This document shows, one piece after another, positions 34,737-45,889 of a stretch of DNA of 64,000 nucleotides. Numbering within the stretch: position 1 is the first letter of the stretch; each line of letters opens with the position of its first letter. Location of the stretch: positions 78,992,400 through 79,056,399 of the forward strand of contig OY829328.1 of assembly GCA_963691655.1 (NCBI GenBank). Direction: 5' to 3'. Both the position numbers and the translations under genes were made by a program. Source of the stretch: Toxonevra muliebris (taxonomy: Eukaryota; Arthropoda; Insecta; Diptera; Pallopteridae). The notes beneath the pieces are model-generated. The model was not told where the DNA came from, made no database searches, and was given only the letters and a program-made list of their open reading frames with translations.

Positions 34737-35982
34737 CAGGGTGACAATTGTAAAGTGACGCAAGTTTAATACTCTGCAGCAAGCTTTGCCATTTACCGTT
34801 ACTTTCATTTAAAAAGCAAATTCATTCATCATTGGCTTTGCTTTTAATTTCATTTGAATTTTTGTTATTACATTTTGAAATTTCCATAAAAATGGACAAG
34901 GAAAAGATTCGTCGTGAAATTATGAAATTTCATTTGGCAAGTCGTACGGTAGACCGAGCTATTATTCGATATAATGAAACTGGGGGTTTTGGAGACAGAG
35001 ACCGGGGAAAATTTTCAACAGTTGCCACTACTGGTTTAACAGAAAAAATTCGTAAACGAATCAAGCGAAATCCGAGGCGCTCAATGAGAAAAATCGCTAA
35101 GGAAGTGGGAGTAAACCGTGAAACAGTGCGAATCATTGCAAAATCAAAGCTTAATCTTAAGCCGTACAAGCTCCGAAAAGCTCAAGATCTGACACAAAAA
35201 AAGAAAGATTTGCGACTGCAAAGATGCAAGGCGTTGCTACGCTCCTCCGTGTTAAAAAATGTTGAAAATATTTTGTTTACAGATGAAAAAATGCTCACGT
35301 CTGAACAACATTTCAATGCGCAAAATGACCGAATGTGGCTAACATCATCATCGCAACAAAATAGAACTGTTGGCCGAGTTCAAAAGCCAGCTTCCGTTAT
35401 GGTATGGGCTGGAGTTTCCGCTAATGCCAGAACCCCTCTAATATTCGTTGAAGAGGGTGCTAGAATTGACCAGGTTGTTTATCGGAGCATTTTAAATGAA
35501 CATGTTCTTCCCTGGGCCCAAGATACATTTGAAAATGAAAACTGGACTTTCCAGCAAGATTCTGCACCTTCCCACATGGCAAAATTAACGCAAATATGGA
35601 TAAAAGACAATTTTTCTGGATTCATAACATCTCAAGCATGGCCACCATACTCTCCAGACTTGAATCCAATGGACTACTCTATTTGGAGTATTTTAGAGAG
35701 TAAGGCTTGTGCATCTCAACACCACAGTCTGGAGTCGCTGACAAATTCATTAGAGAAAGCCTGGACTGAAATTGATCAGGAAGTCCTGCGGCGAACAGTT
35801 CTACGATTTCCGGATCGATTGAAGGCATGTGTGCAGGCTAAAGGAGGTTATATTGAATGAGGTGGGGTTCAAATGAATGCTTATATATTCAACAATGTTA
35901 ACACTTAATTGTACTTAATGGAAGTACGTCCTTTGGAAAATAACTGCTGAAATGTGTGCGTCACTTTACGATTGTCACCCTG
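34737..35982 (+). mobile_element. DD37D (maT-like) Tc1/mariner transposon, copy 2
   Basis: A 1246-bp element with 26-bp terminal inverted repeats starting cagggtgacaattgtaaagt and ending actttacgattgtcaccctg (one mismatch between the ends), flanked by TA at 34735-34736 and 35983-35984. It carries a single uninterrupted transposase gene. It is highly similar to the inverted copy at 19847-21135, so the family transposed relatively recently. Confidence 0.95.
34892..35860 (+). CDS. DD37D Tc1/mariner transposase, open frame with 14-residue deletion
   Basis: The enzyme cuts a transposon at its terminal repeats and inserts it at TA. I chose the start at 34892 (MDKEKIRREIMKFHLA) because it aligns with copy 1 (MGKENIRREIMKF); an in-frame ATG at 34832 would add 20 hydrophobic residues. 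A second helix-turn-helix lies at about residues 65-90 (RKIAKEVGVNRETVRI). The catalytic triad is D131 (FTDEK), D223 (QQDSAPSH) and D261 (LNPMDYS), with 37 residues between the last two. DD37D spacing is associated with the maT clade. The gene ends RLKACVQAKGGYIE, probably the ancestral end. Relative to copy 1, 42 bp (14 residues) are missing after HLA, inside the first DNA-binding domain, with caa microhomology at the junction. The frame is open, but end recognition is probably impaired. Confidence 0.9.
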   Translation: MDKEKIRREIMKFHLASRTVDRAIIRYNETGGFGDRDRGKFSTVATTGLTEKIRKRIKRNPRRSMRKIAKEVGVNRETVRIIAKSKLNLKPYKLRKAQDLTQKKKDLRLQRCKALLRSSVLKNVENILFTDEKMLTSEQHFNAQNDRMWLTSSSQQNRTVGRVQKPASVMVWAGVSANARTPLIFVEEGARIDQVVYRSILNEHVLPWAQDTFENENWTFQQDSAPSHMAKLTQIWIKDNFSGFITSQAWPPYSPDLNPMDYSIWSILESKACASQHHSLESLTNSLEKAWTEIDQEVLRRTVLRFPDRLKACVQAKGGYIE

Positions 35983-35984
35983 TA

Positions 35985-38370
35985 TACACATGTTAATGAA
36001 TCGATGATCCCGACCTGTGGTGGTCTCCCTCATATAAGACATATCCTTAAAATAAAAGTTATTTCCATTTGTTGAAACCCCTTGGAATAGACGTGCCTAT
36101 AATTTTTAATGCATATACTACATACATACAAATTTACCTACTTCAAAAAAAGATATTTATAATTAGCAACCAAAAGGTTCCTTTCATTTCTATTGTAACT
36201 TTTTGTCGGAAAAAAAAATCGAAACAATTCTCTGTTTTTAACCAAAACCGAAAAAAATAAAAATCAAAATAATAATAAAAAGAATATGAAACGTATTTAT
36301 GCTTATTCACCTGTCTGAGCTGCTGATTTCTAACATACAAAGACATATGCTATGCTACCACCGCCAGTCATCAAACACCAACTGAAACATACATCCAACC
36401 ACCCACAATAGCCGGTTGCACTGCTGCCACCACCACCAGCTCCGCCATCACCACTAGCTCCATCACCTTCCCGAACAGCAGACATCAAAATAAACAAAAG
36501 CCTGAAATATTTTTATTTTAATTCTTTTTTTTTTTTGGGTGCTTTTACCCCAAAAAAAGAAAAGAAAACAACAAAAAATAAGAATAGAATAAAAACTTCA
36601 AATGGAAAAAGTGTAAAAAATTGAACAACAAAAAATTATTCAATGTTTCAAAAAAACAAAAACCAGAAAATAACAAAAAAGCAAACATACACACAAAGAA
36701 AAAAAATGAAAGAATATTAATAAAAATTAGCTTCGCTTCTTTTCATGCGAATGATTTTTCTTCTTCGTTTATTTGGCTCTAGCCTCCTCACATTCTCAAT
36801 ACTCAAAGGATTTCATAATTACGAATGTTCAAAAGCTCACAAGTCTCCGCTTTTCTTTTTTCTTTTTGTTGTAGGTATTTTGTGGCGTAAATGACACAAA
36901 ATGTCAAAAAAAGAAAGAAAGAAAATTTTTAAGTGAAAAAAAAACCTAGCAACTGAATTGAAATTTTTGGTAATTTTTTTCTTTTTTCTTTCTTTCTGTT
37001 GTTTTTTGGTTGTTGCAATTTTGCAGTTGAAATTCCATAGAAAATGCAGTGTAGCGCATCTAATGTTGCAACGCTTTGAAGTGTGTATGATGTGCACGAT
37101 GAAGGAATATTTTGAAGTGCATGTATGGATGCTTAAAAATTTCGATTTCTTCTTCTTACATTGAAGTTTCGCTTCATATATGATTTTGTTAAAATACGAG
37201 TAAATTCTAGAAAATCTCTCTCTCAAAAAAAAGAAAAAATCACACAAAAAACAATATCAATATGGGCACTCGGTGTATGTATAAATGCCTAAATATGTAT
37301 GTGCATGGCAACATTGGTTGGTTATGATTTATTTACTCACGGCGTGCGCGTATTTATCAAACTCTAATTAATCGGTGATAAACCGATCAAGACGCTAAAT
37401 GCCCCCATCTACACGAAAACCTTTCTATGTATGTACGCTAGTTTACACAGCTTGCATTCTCGCACTCACTCACACACACACACACACACACAAATGTAGG
37501 TATTCAAAGACGCCCAGTATGGAACTTGGAGTCAATTGGTTATACTAAAAATAGTTTTACAACAACTTCTATCGGGATCGTGCTTTTTTCAGTTGAACGT
37601 GAAGCAGAAACGTTGACGTAGTTTCTCTCAGCTCAGTGCCATCTCATGTGCTCTATGGTTTGTAGAAGCTTTTTCCTCGCAATACTGCAAGTTAAACGGC
37701 TGTTTGGTTTTTGGACCACACACTGAGCATAATTACGTTCTCATTCAGCTTTATAGGCTTCATGAGCGGAAGTTTTCTTTTTCTAGAGAACGGTACTAGG
37801 GTAAGTAAGGAACCATCCATTTTTCCTTACTGGGCACAAATTTCGTCTAGATTTTTTTCATAGTCTCATATTGCATTTTGTGCATTTGCGTTAAAACGAG
37901 TTTACTTTTGGCATTTCCATGTGAATTTGCCAAGTTCTGTTGTTGTTGTTGTTTTTGGCTGTTGCTGGTTGCTGGTTGCAATTGCAGATGCAATCAATTT
38001 ACTCGTGTCCGACAAATAATAGTCTTCAACTGGCATTTTAAAGTTTACTTGTAGTTTCTTTTACTTTGTGGCTCTATGTGTATGTGTGTGTGTGTGTGTG
38101 TGTACATATATTTATATTGAAGTACTTATGTATTAAAAAAAAAAAAAAACAAATCTAGAGTTTCCGTATGAGATTTTCTTTAAGTATCCGAAAATGTTAT
38201 GGGGAAAATTCTATAGGTAAGCATATGAGCAACATACAAGGTGTGTCATAAAAGTAATTACATATATACAGTTGAAATCGAAATTAAAATCTTAATTTGA
38301 CTATTTTTAGTGAAGTCATATTCTCAAAATTTATCGATATTTTTGAGCTTGTTGGAGTCCTAGTTTCATC
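35985..38370. other. Gene-free AT-rich DNA
   Basis: There are A-rich and T-rich tracts (36524-36537, 36570-36720), an imperfect cca/acca-rich patch at about 36355-36470, (CA)n at 37469-37492, gttgttgttgtt at 37940-37952 and (GT)n at 38083-38103. Lysine- and phenylalanine-rich frames here are artefacts. No gene recognised. Confidence 0.55.
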
Positions 38371-39664
38371 CAGTGGCGGATACAGGAAATATTCTCCATG
38401 AACCACGCGTTTTTTTTCACGTTCGTGTATCGAACTGGTACGTTACGCATTTTGGGGAAACTCTGTTCTTGTAGCGAAGCATTTCAGAATTTCTATGGTC
38501 TATTTCCAAGGTAAAGGATAGTGGAAAACATAACAATAAGAAACATTTATTCAGTTTTCGAATTTAGATTGGTTTATAATGGGTCGAGAATTAGTAGAAT
38601 TTTAAGAATAATTTAAGATCGCTGATTCCTACCCTGTATTCAAATTTTCCCTTTCCCATCTGGGATTTTCTTTTATCGACCCGAAGGTGGATTCAATTCT
38701 CTACCTGAGAATAGAACCCGTTGAACTGGTACTTGAGTCACGTATTTAAGAACCAAATCACCGAAAAGATCCATTCTATTTGGACAATCCACTTGGATAT
38801 TTTTTAAGAATTTAACCCCAACTGGTAATCGAACCTGAGGCAGCTGAAACTCCAATCAAGCACTCATCCACGAAGTAACCATTGTTGAATGTCGTCGAGC
38901 TGTCTCTGAATTATATTAGCAGCTTCTGTAGGAGATTAATTTGACGCTAAAATGGCAGTATTGTCTGGATAAGTAGCTATATTAACACCATCAGTTTCAG
39001 GACTTGTAATAATCGAATAAAGAGCAGGACCCAGAACACTGCCCTGTGGTACACCGGCTTTCACTTGACATTTGGCTAGTGTTTCATCATTTACTTTGAC
39101 ATAGAATGATAGGACTTTAAGACCAAATAAAATAGAGCTGGAAGTAAATTTTTTAATTTGTATAACAGCCCTTTATGTCAAACTTTTTCGAACGCTTGTT
39201 GAGTGTCCAAAAATATGGCAGAGCGATATTTTTTGCGTTCCAGAAAGTCAGTGACAATATTCACTATGCTCAAGAGTACCGTGCTTATGACGATTGGTGA
39301 TTCGGAACTATATGTATTCTTATTTTCTTGTATTATTAGCAATCTACTACTTCGAATATTTTCGAGATTATTGCCAGCAAACTTATAGGTCTATATGAGG
39401 GCACTGAGTTTCCAGGTTTATTTGGTTTAGATATCATTATTATCACAGCACATTTCCATAGAGAAGGAAAGTGGTTTAATGAGCAAGATTATTCATTATT
39501 CTTATAATTGAAAGTAAATCGTAATAACTAAAAACTACAATAATAAATTATTTTCACCTTTTTGCCAGTTTCAGTTTTTAAATTTTTAAGTATTTGAAAA
39601 TCTTTTGGGGGAGGAAATTTTCCCTTGTTGCCCCCCCCTCCCGCCCACCTTGTATCCGCGCCTG
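38371..39664. mobile_element. Segment with hAT-like termini enclosing LINE sequence
   Basis: The left end CAGTGGCGGATACAGG and the inverted right end CAGGCGCGGATACAAGG pair at about 13 of 16 positions, with poly-C just inside the right end (39631-39645). These look like hAT termini. The interior includes a Jockey-type reverse-transcriptase remnant on the minus strand. Immediately outside the right end is the poly(A) tail of another Jockey copy, so a clean target duplication cannot be read. Confidence 0.5.
38870..39485 (-). pseudogene. Jockey-like reverse transcriptase fragment
   Basis: The minus strand reads HFPSLWKCAVIIMISKPNKP, then GNSVPSYRPISLLAIISKIFE, then (after frame changes) AIFLDTQQAFEKV and LSFYVKVNDETLAKCQVKAG, then VPQGSVLGPALYSIITSPET and IATYPDNTAILASN, a stop, and QRQLDDIQQW. 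These are successive reverse-transcriptase blocks; VPQGSVLGP and the YPDN box (for Y/F-A-D-D) place it with Jockey-type LINEs. The active-site box has mutated (second Asp to Asn), and there are stops and frameshifts. The endonuclease and C-terminal parts are missing. It is a dead fragment. Confidence 0.85.
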
Positions 39665-39665
39665 G

Positions 39666-39696
<31 letters not shown>

Positions 39697-40545
39697 TTTA
39701 TTTGAGAGAAATATATATATAATAGTTACTACAAATAAACAAATAGCTTAATTTTTACATTATTATACACAGTCCCTTAATCGGGCTCTGAAGCATATTA
39801 AATATTTATATTTTATTTTTATTTTTTAAATTATTTATAATATTATGCGGATAACATATATATGATTTTTGTAATGGAAATTGAACACAAAAAAAGCATT
39901 ACTTTTCTATATACAAAAATAAAAGCAAGTCAGAAAGGGTAAAAAGAAGGGCAATTTTCAGGTGAGCCACCAAAATTTTTTAGTATTTAATTTATAAATT
40001 TCATCAGAATCTTTTTCAGATACGCTAGTATCAAATCTGATATTATTTTCAACAATTAGGCTGTTATGTACAGCTTTATTATTGGCCCTTCTATAGAGAT
40101 GATAGAAGATCGGAATGCCATTTTCATTTTGTATAAATTTGTTTATATCGAGGTATAAGAAGGCCTCAGGTGGTACATACCCTGATTGTAAGGTATAAGA
40201 TATATATTGATCGTTAACACAATATGGAGCCATGATCAAGTTATTTTCTGTGCTTTGCATGCATTTAACAATATGATTTCTAATTAGCTTAATTACAAAA
40301 TTGTCTATTCTATTTATATTAGCATAATCATATAATTTTTTATTTGAAATGTATTTAATATAATTACTACTTGGAGATCTATAAAGTGATGTACATGCTC
40401 TTAGGCATTTTCGTTCAAATACTCTAATTTTTTCCATGCGAGATGGTGAAATATTAAACCAAATGGGGCAGCCGTATGTTAAAATAGGGCGTATCAAATA
40501 TTGGTACATTATGATTTTAACTCTTGGTTTCATCAAAACAAAAAT
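39665..40545 (-). mobile_element. 5'-truncated Jockey-like LINE with poly(A) tail
   Basis: The minus strand has an ORF2 C-terminus, an approximately 260-bp UTR and a poly(A) tail visible as the T run at 39666-39690. The element is truncated at its 5' end near 40540, the usual outcome of incomplete target-primed reverse transcription. It is a separate copy from the RT fragment at 38870-39485, because the domain order on the minus strand would otherwise be reversed. Confidence 0.8.
39958..40536 (-). pseudogene. Jockey-like ORF2 C-terminal domain, open but truncated
   Basis: This is the part of ORF2 following the reverse-transcriptase palm. It begins KPRVKIIMYQYLIRPILTYG, then CPIWFNISPSRMEKIRVFERK and CLRACTSLYRS, the hallmark post-RT segment of Jockey-clade elements, and continues with FYHLYRRANNKAVHNSL to a stop at 39958. 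About 190 codons are uninterrupted, so the insertion is fairly young. There is no native start: the frame simply begins at the truncation. It cannot produce a working retrotransposon protein. Confidence 0.8.
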
Positions 40546-40586
40546 ATCTGAAATATCCTCTTTGAAATAGAGTCATAGCATGACCC

Positions 40587-40622
<36 letters not shown>

Positions 40623-41526
40623 TCTTCATTACACTTTATAGCCCAATCATGCTTGCATATCAATTTATTAGCCATGTATGACTTATGGCTTTTTAAATGT
40701 GAGCTTGTATGTCCGATTGTAAACTTTTCTTTAGTTTGGATTTTTCTTTTTTTATTGCTAGCTTATTGAGTGCGATACATTTTGAAGGCGATCACTTTTG
40801 TTGTTGTTGTTGTTATTTTAATGTAGTAAATTTATGTTTACATGCGTTCAAAGCGCCCTCTAGTATGTAATTTTATGTTCTGTTTTAAGCAGCAGTTTAA
40901 ATCTCACGATTTGTAATTGTATATGAATGTAGAAAGCAAACGATACTTGGTTACGAATCGATCTACCATACTAGTGAATGAGCGTGTAAGCCATGATTAT
41001 CGTATGGATACTTATACATTCATATGAGCATGTATGTAAGTATGTTGTAATTATATATGTATATGTGTGTGTGTGTGTTTGTTTGAAAGCGTGTGAAAAC
41101 GTACTACATTTTGACAATACAATTCGAGCTAGCTAAATGTAGGGTAAGTACATACGTATATAATTTGTTTAAATATGGAATTGCATGTTAGCGTAGAACA
41201 GCAATAAACTGAAATGTAATGAAGTAACCAATCCTAATTGAAAATAAATAGTTAATTAACTGATGTACACTGTGCACTACAATAATTGAAAAATATTGAG
41301 AATATCTAACGATTCAAGGATAATATTTATATGCCAGTGAACCCAACACCTAATCTTAAACCTGTTCACAGTTCTAATTAGTTTTGCCAGATGCAAATCG
41401 GACTTCATCTGGACATTAAGATAAAATATCGGGATTTTTCAGTTTTAAGCGGGAAGTCAAATATTTGGGTAACTGAAAAATTTGTGCAGGGGTAAATTCA
41501 GATAAAGACTATATTTCTGAATTCAG
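40546..41526. other. Gene-free DNA with CA/GT microsatellites
   Basis: (CA)n at 40593-40617, gttgttgttgtt at 40800-40814, (GT)n at 41061-41079. No gene recognised. Confidence 0.5.
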
Positions 41527-41810
41527 AATTGAGAGGCTGCGAGGAAAAGTGGTATAACTTCTACGTTCAGCAAAAAAGTGTTAAAATTTTACTAAAGAGC
41601 AAAAGTGAAACGAAATATGTTCAGAGCAAAAGTGAAACGAAATATGTTCAGAGCAAAAATGGAATAAATCACTAAGCTGTTTTTGCTCTGAAAGAATTTT
41701 TATACCATTTTTGCTCTTACTTTTAAATCGTTTTCATTTTCACTCTTAACCGTATTACTTGTACCGTTATTGCACTGGGATACTAAATTATTTCACTTTT
41801 GCTCTTATAT
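41527..41810 (-). repeat. Fold-back repeat, third copy, cut by a mariner
   Basis: aattgagaggctgcgaggaa then aagtggtataacttctacg is the inverted form of the 3' end of the repeat at 1024-1693. The match continues through ttttgctctgaaagaattttt and tttcacttttgctcttatat, where the mariner begins. A 27-bp phrase (agagcaaaagtgaaacgaaa...) is duplicated in tandem at about 41596-41650. The remaining end of the repeat is not found on the far side of the mariner, so it was lost by deletion. Confidence 0.8.
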
Positions 41811-42795
41811 ATTGGGAGTATGAATGTATAAACTCGTATTTTTTTTCGTAATTTGGACATTTATTGTGAAAAAGTGATTATAAATTTATTCTTTAAAGTA
41901 TTGTCCATCATTAGCCACAACCTTTTCCCATCTTTCTGGTAGCATACGGATTCCGCGTCGAAAGAACTCTTCATCTTTTGAGGCTATCCACGAATCGACC
42001 CATTTTTTGAGTTCTTCGAAAGAACGAAAGTGCTGTTCAGCCAGGCCATGTGTCATCGATCGGAACAAGTGGTAATCAGAAGGAGCAATGTCTGGAGAAT
42101 ACGGCGGGTGAGGTAGCACTTCCCATTTCAGCGTTTCCAAGTATGTTTTTACTTGCCTTGCAACATGCGGCCGAGCATTGTCGTGCTGAAGAATAACTTC
42201 GTCGTGTCTATTCTCATAATCTGGCCTCGTATCCTTTAATGCTCGGCTCAAACGCATCAATTGTAGTCGATAGCGGTCGCCAGTGATCGTTTTATTCGGT
42301 TTCAACAGCTCATAATACACGACATCTTTCATATCCCACCAAATACACAGCATGAGCTTGGATCCATGGATGTTCGGCTTTGCCGTTGATATTGATGCAT
42401 GTCCGGGCGGTCCCCATAATTTTTTACGCTTTGGGTTATCGTAACGTATCCAATTTTCATCGCCAGTCACAATACGATGCAGAAAATCCTTTCTTTTCTG
42501 TCGTTCAATCAGCAGTTCACATGTGAAAAATCGTCGTTCGACGTCTCTCGGCTTCAATTCGTACGGCACCCAATTTCTTTGCTTTTGAATAATTCCCAAT
42601 GCTTTTAATCGTTTAGAAATGGTTGATTGATCAACTCCTAAAGGTTCTGCAAGTTCTTGTTGCGTTTGACATGAATCTTCTTCGAGTAATGCCTTCTATT
42701 CTTCATCTTCGAACTTTTTCGGGCCGCCTGAACGTTCCCTGTCTTCAACATCAATATCAAAATTTTTTGGGCTCCGTACAATTGCATCAGGCGTT
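41811..42795 (-). mobile_element. Mos1-like mariner, copy A, 5'-truncated
   Basis: The 3' end (41811-41880; attgggagtatgaatgtata then aactcgt) is shared with the mariner at 55659-56206 and sits beside tata, consistent with TA insertion. The transposase gene runs on the minus strand from about 42765 to 41886. The 5' terminal repeat and roughly the first 50 codons are missing. It entered the fold-back repeat at 41527-41810. Confidence 0.85.
41886..42765 (-). pseudogene. Mariner transposase (DD34D), N-terminus lost, one stop
   Basis: The minus strand starts within the gene at FDIDVEDRERSGGPKKFEDEE, a TAG (42698-42696) where relatives have Leu, then EEDSCQTQQELAEPLGVDQST (second helix-turn-helix) and ISKRLKALGIIQKQ. 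From there 237 codons are open: WVPYELKPRDVERRF (linker with the WVPHEL-type motif), IVTGDENWIRYDN (first Asp), LQHDNARPHVARQV (second Asp), HPPYSPDIAPSDYHLF (third Asp; 34 residues after the second) and a natural end KVVANDGQYFKE. The catalytic domain looks intact. The first helix-turn-helix is missing. The first residue often listed as Met is a TTG codon, so there is no true start. Confidence 0.9.
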
Positions 42796-44339
42796 TTTTT
42801 TTCTATAACCTCAAGTTTCCCAGATATTTTGAAAGCTTTGATTTATTCAATTGAGACACAAAATGTAATGATAGTATTCAATTTTAAAGTCAGAAATATT
42901 TAGGGTGTTCACAAGATGTCGTACTCGACGTCGTATTCTCTCATTTGTCATCAATTCTCTAATTTTTCATTCAAAATTATACGACATCATAATTATACGA
43001 TACATGACTTGGAACCTTCAATAAAGTATACCATTGCTTTTGTAGACAGATTAGTTTGCTTTACCAAGCGTTTCATTATTAGCTTGAAACTGTAAATTTG
43101 TGTAATAATTTAGAATTTCAGATTACCCCTTGATTTTTTCAAAGGACTTCAATCTTTCACCTGTGGTATATTATATTAAAGTTAAGTTTTTCGATGGCAT
43201 TTGGAATATGTTCAGGATCGTTTTTTGACTCTATATCTGAAGATCATTCCCTCAAGAAAATTATCTGCAGCGGCTATAAATTTATTTGAACGAATCTGAA
43301 TACATAAAAGTTCAGATGAAAATTTTGCATGCAATATTTTTTTTAAATTTTTCGAGCTGCTTAATTTACTGTGATTCTATTGCTGCATTTGACATGCATT
43401 TCACAAGAACAACAACAACAACAACAAAAAGCTATTGCATTCACTTCATATCTCTAACATTGTGAATCAACTGTGTATGCATTGTGCACTCCATCGTCGT
43501 ATGTTCATGTGCTGATATGAAAAAAAAATTGTTGCCAACACTTTGTGACATGACATTTTCACACTTTGTTGCTTTGAAGTTGATAAGCTGCAGTGCTAGA
43601 TGTGAGTGTGTATGTGTGTGTGTATGCTCTTCTATGCACTACGTAAGGACAAGAGCAAGGATATGCTGGTAAAATGATGGTTGGAGAAGTTTAAGTGCTG
43701 GTGGTGGAGCTATGTTGTTGTTGCTGCTGCTACTGATGTGGATTGATGCTGATGTGGATTGAAGTGAGAAATTGGTTTAAGTGTTTGCTAAATTGGCAGC
43801 AAAATGGCTTTTTCAATTTATATTTAACGTTTATATTTGACTGGAAATGCGCCTCAAAGGATATGCTGTTGCTGCAACCAGCAGGAATATCAGCAACTGC
43901 TGCATCCTTCAAGGGAAGATAAACAGACAAGAAGAAAGAGAACAAAAAATTGCAACAATTTTGGCAACAAGTGGCGCCTTGTTTGCTGGAAGGAAAAATT
44001 GATTTTGACTTGAAATCTACTTGGACAAAGTTTGCTTTTTTTTTTATTGATAAACGTAAAAAAAAAAGTACAGGCAATTGATAGTTTACTTAAGGACATC
44101 AGTAAATATTTGATTATTTCATTATGTGTTAGTGCCATCAGAATTTAACGTACACAAAAATTTACTAGTAATTTAATTTATATTATTATTACTTTATTTT
44201 GTATTGATATGTAGTCACGTGATGCAACTACCCTTACTTTTTAATTTAATTGAACATTATGCCTTAGCTGTTTGTTTAATTGACCATTGTCCATTTTTAT
44301 AGCTGTCATAAAAATGGTTAATTTATTCCTAGGAGAAAT
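42796..44339. other. Gene-free stretch
   Basis: No gene supported. A caacaacaacaacaa tract near 43410-43425, a short (GT)n near 43602-43622 and ttgctgctgctactgatg near 43720-43740 are present. Phrases with gacgtcgta/tacgacatc recur near 42916-42998. Confidence 0.45.
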
Positions 44340-44940
44340 AAGGAAAGGGTTGACTAATTTATACTGAAGTCTCACTCTATTTCTGTAGTGTGCATTTAAG
44401 AGCCAGAGCCGCAATTGACTGGAACACGCAGGGTATTCTGTGAAAAGGAAGAGGTTGGTAGGTAGAGTGGCTACTCCCTCACAGAGGAAACGCTTAAGCG
44501 AAGTTTTAATACAATAACCTCATTTGTTAATGGGTGTTTGCTCTTTGCTGTTTAGACTCAATTCGTGAGATTAAGAAATTGTAGCAAAGTTTTCCAAATT
44601 CGAGTTTGGAGATCTTGGCTTATGTCGTCTAGAAAAGGTTCGTGGAGTGATTTTAATCTGGTCCTAGCAAGAGCCTGGCAATGACAGAAAAAGTGGGTTA
44701 GAGTCTCTCTTTCTTCAAGGTTATTGCAATTTCTGCTGTGCTTGTTGTGGGGGATGCTGAATCTGGCCGCATGGTCCCCTATTGCTTAATGACTCATCAA
44801 TACTGCAATCAGTCTTGCTATATCAGATCGGGTGTGACAAAGAAGATCCCTGGTTCTACTATGGTCGAATTTCGGCAACATTTTTTTCGGTTACTTCGCA
44901 TGTGGAAAGTTTTTTCCATCTGCTATCTTCAAGAGTAAGG
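44340..44940 (-). pseudogene. Non-LTR retrotransposon, 3' end
   Basis: The minus strand reads CRNCNNLEERETLTHFFCHCQ followed by ALARTRLKSLHEPFLDDISQ and ends LLQFLNLTN and a stop: the Cys-x2-Cys...His-x3-Cys motif and the closing helix of ORF2. The following ~200 bp (to about 44400) is a 3' UTR with tctacctacc, like the LINE end at 9538-9735. Reverse transcriptase and RNase H are missing. Confidence 0.7.
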
Positions 44941-45889
44941 AAGTAGACGAGTATATCAGCCTTGATTTTATTCAGGGGAAATGATACAGATTGCGCCTGA
45001 GTTAAATCGAGAGCTGAACCTCGCCTCGCTAATTCAGTTTTCAATCCCTATTTCCAGTTTTCAATATTCTTTTAAAATAATAGTTCTAATTTCTTGTACA
45101 ATATTCAAAATTTTTAGAAAACAAAAAGCTTTGAACCGCTTTGAGGGTAAACTCCAAACTCGACATTAATCCTTGCCCCTCTCTCCCATCCCAATAAATA
45201 TCTCTGCCATTTTGATTCATGCTCCTGAATTAAAACTTTATTAGAAGAAAAAATAACCATTTTGGGACCTACTAGACCATGAAAAAGTGATCGAGATTTC
45301 TAAGCCGGCCTTTTGATTCATTTTTCCTTGAAAGCCTAAAGTTACAGAAATACTGGTGATGAAAAAACCCCATGAGAATATATAACATGGGCTTAGAATT
45401 ATCACAAGCTTCGGAAACTCAAGTATTACAACCAGAAAATAAGACTGGGTTAAATACTGGCATTGGCGTTTGTGCCCTTCAGAACTTATGGGCATTGGTT
45501 ACCCCTCCTCCCCTTTCTTAAAACCCCTGCTTTTTCTGGTAAACAACGGGCAAAGTGTTAAGGAGTTGATGCATTGTTCTTTCAACTCCTGTTTCGTCAA
45601 GGAATGCTGGAATGCTTTGAACTTTTAAGTCTATATTGAACTCTAGAAAATGCAAAGTGGACGGGAAGAGAAAGACAAATATTTAATGATCGGTGCTTCT
45701 GAAATAACTGAATTTTTAAAGCAACCGAATGAGCGCGCTCTAGGTACAGAGCGCGGTCATTCGGTTTTATTGCAAAAAATATTTTTTTTTTATTTATTAA
45801 AATTTATGCAATAATAAATTATTATACAAATTCTTATTATTAAAAAATAACCCTAAAAGTATGCAGTGTATTTATTATTTTGATATTTT
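44941..45889. other. Gene-free stretch
   Basis: Ordinary AT-rich sequence. The only structured feature recognised is the inverted repeat at 45723-45766. Confidence 0.45.
45723..45766. repeat. Near-perfect 19-bp inverted repeat, 6-nt loop
   Basis: aaccgaatgagcgcgctct (45723-45741) pairs with agagcgcggtcattcggtt (45748-45766) with one mismatch; the loop is aggtac. It is GC-rich against an AT-rich background. It may be a hairpin-forming end of a lost element. Confidence 0.85.

Noticed and set aside
34832..34891. Upstream in-frame ATG extending the DD37D transposase by 20 residues
   Set aside because: The added residues are hydrophobic and derive from the element's 5' UTR; copy 1 aligns from the ATG at 34892.
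36837..37247. 136-codon Lys/Phe-rich minus-strand frame
   Set aside because: A/T homopolymer-driven composition with an overlapping frame on the other strand; no motif.
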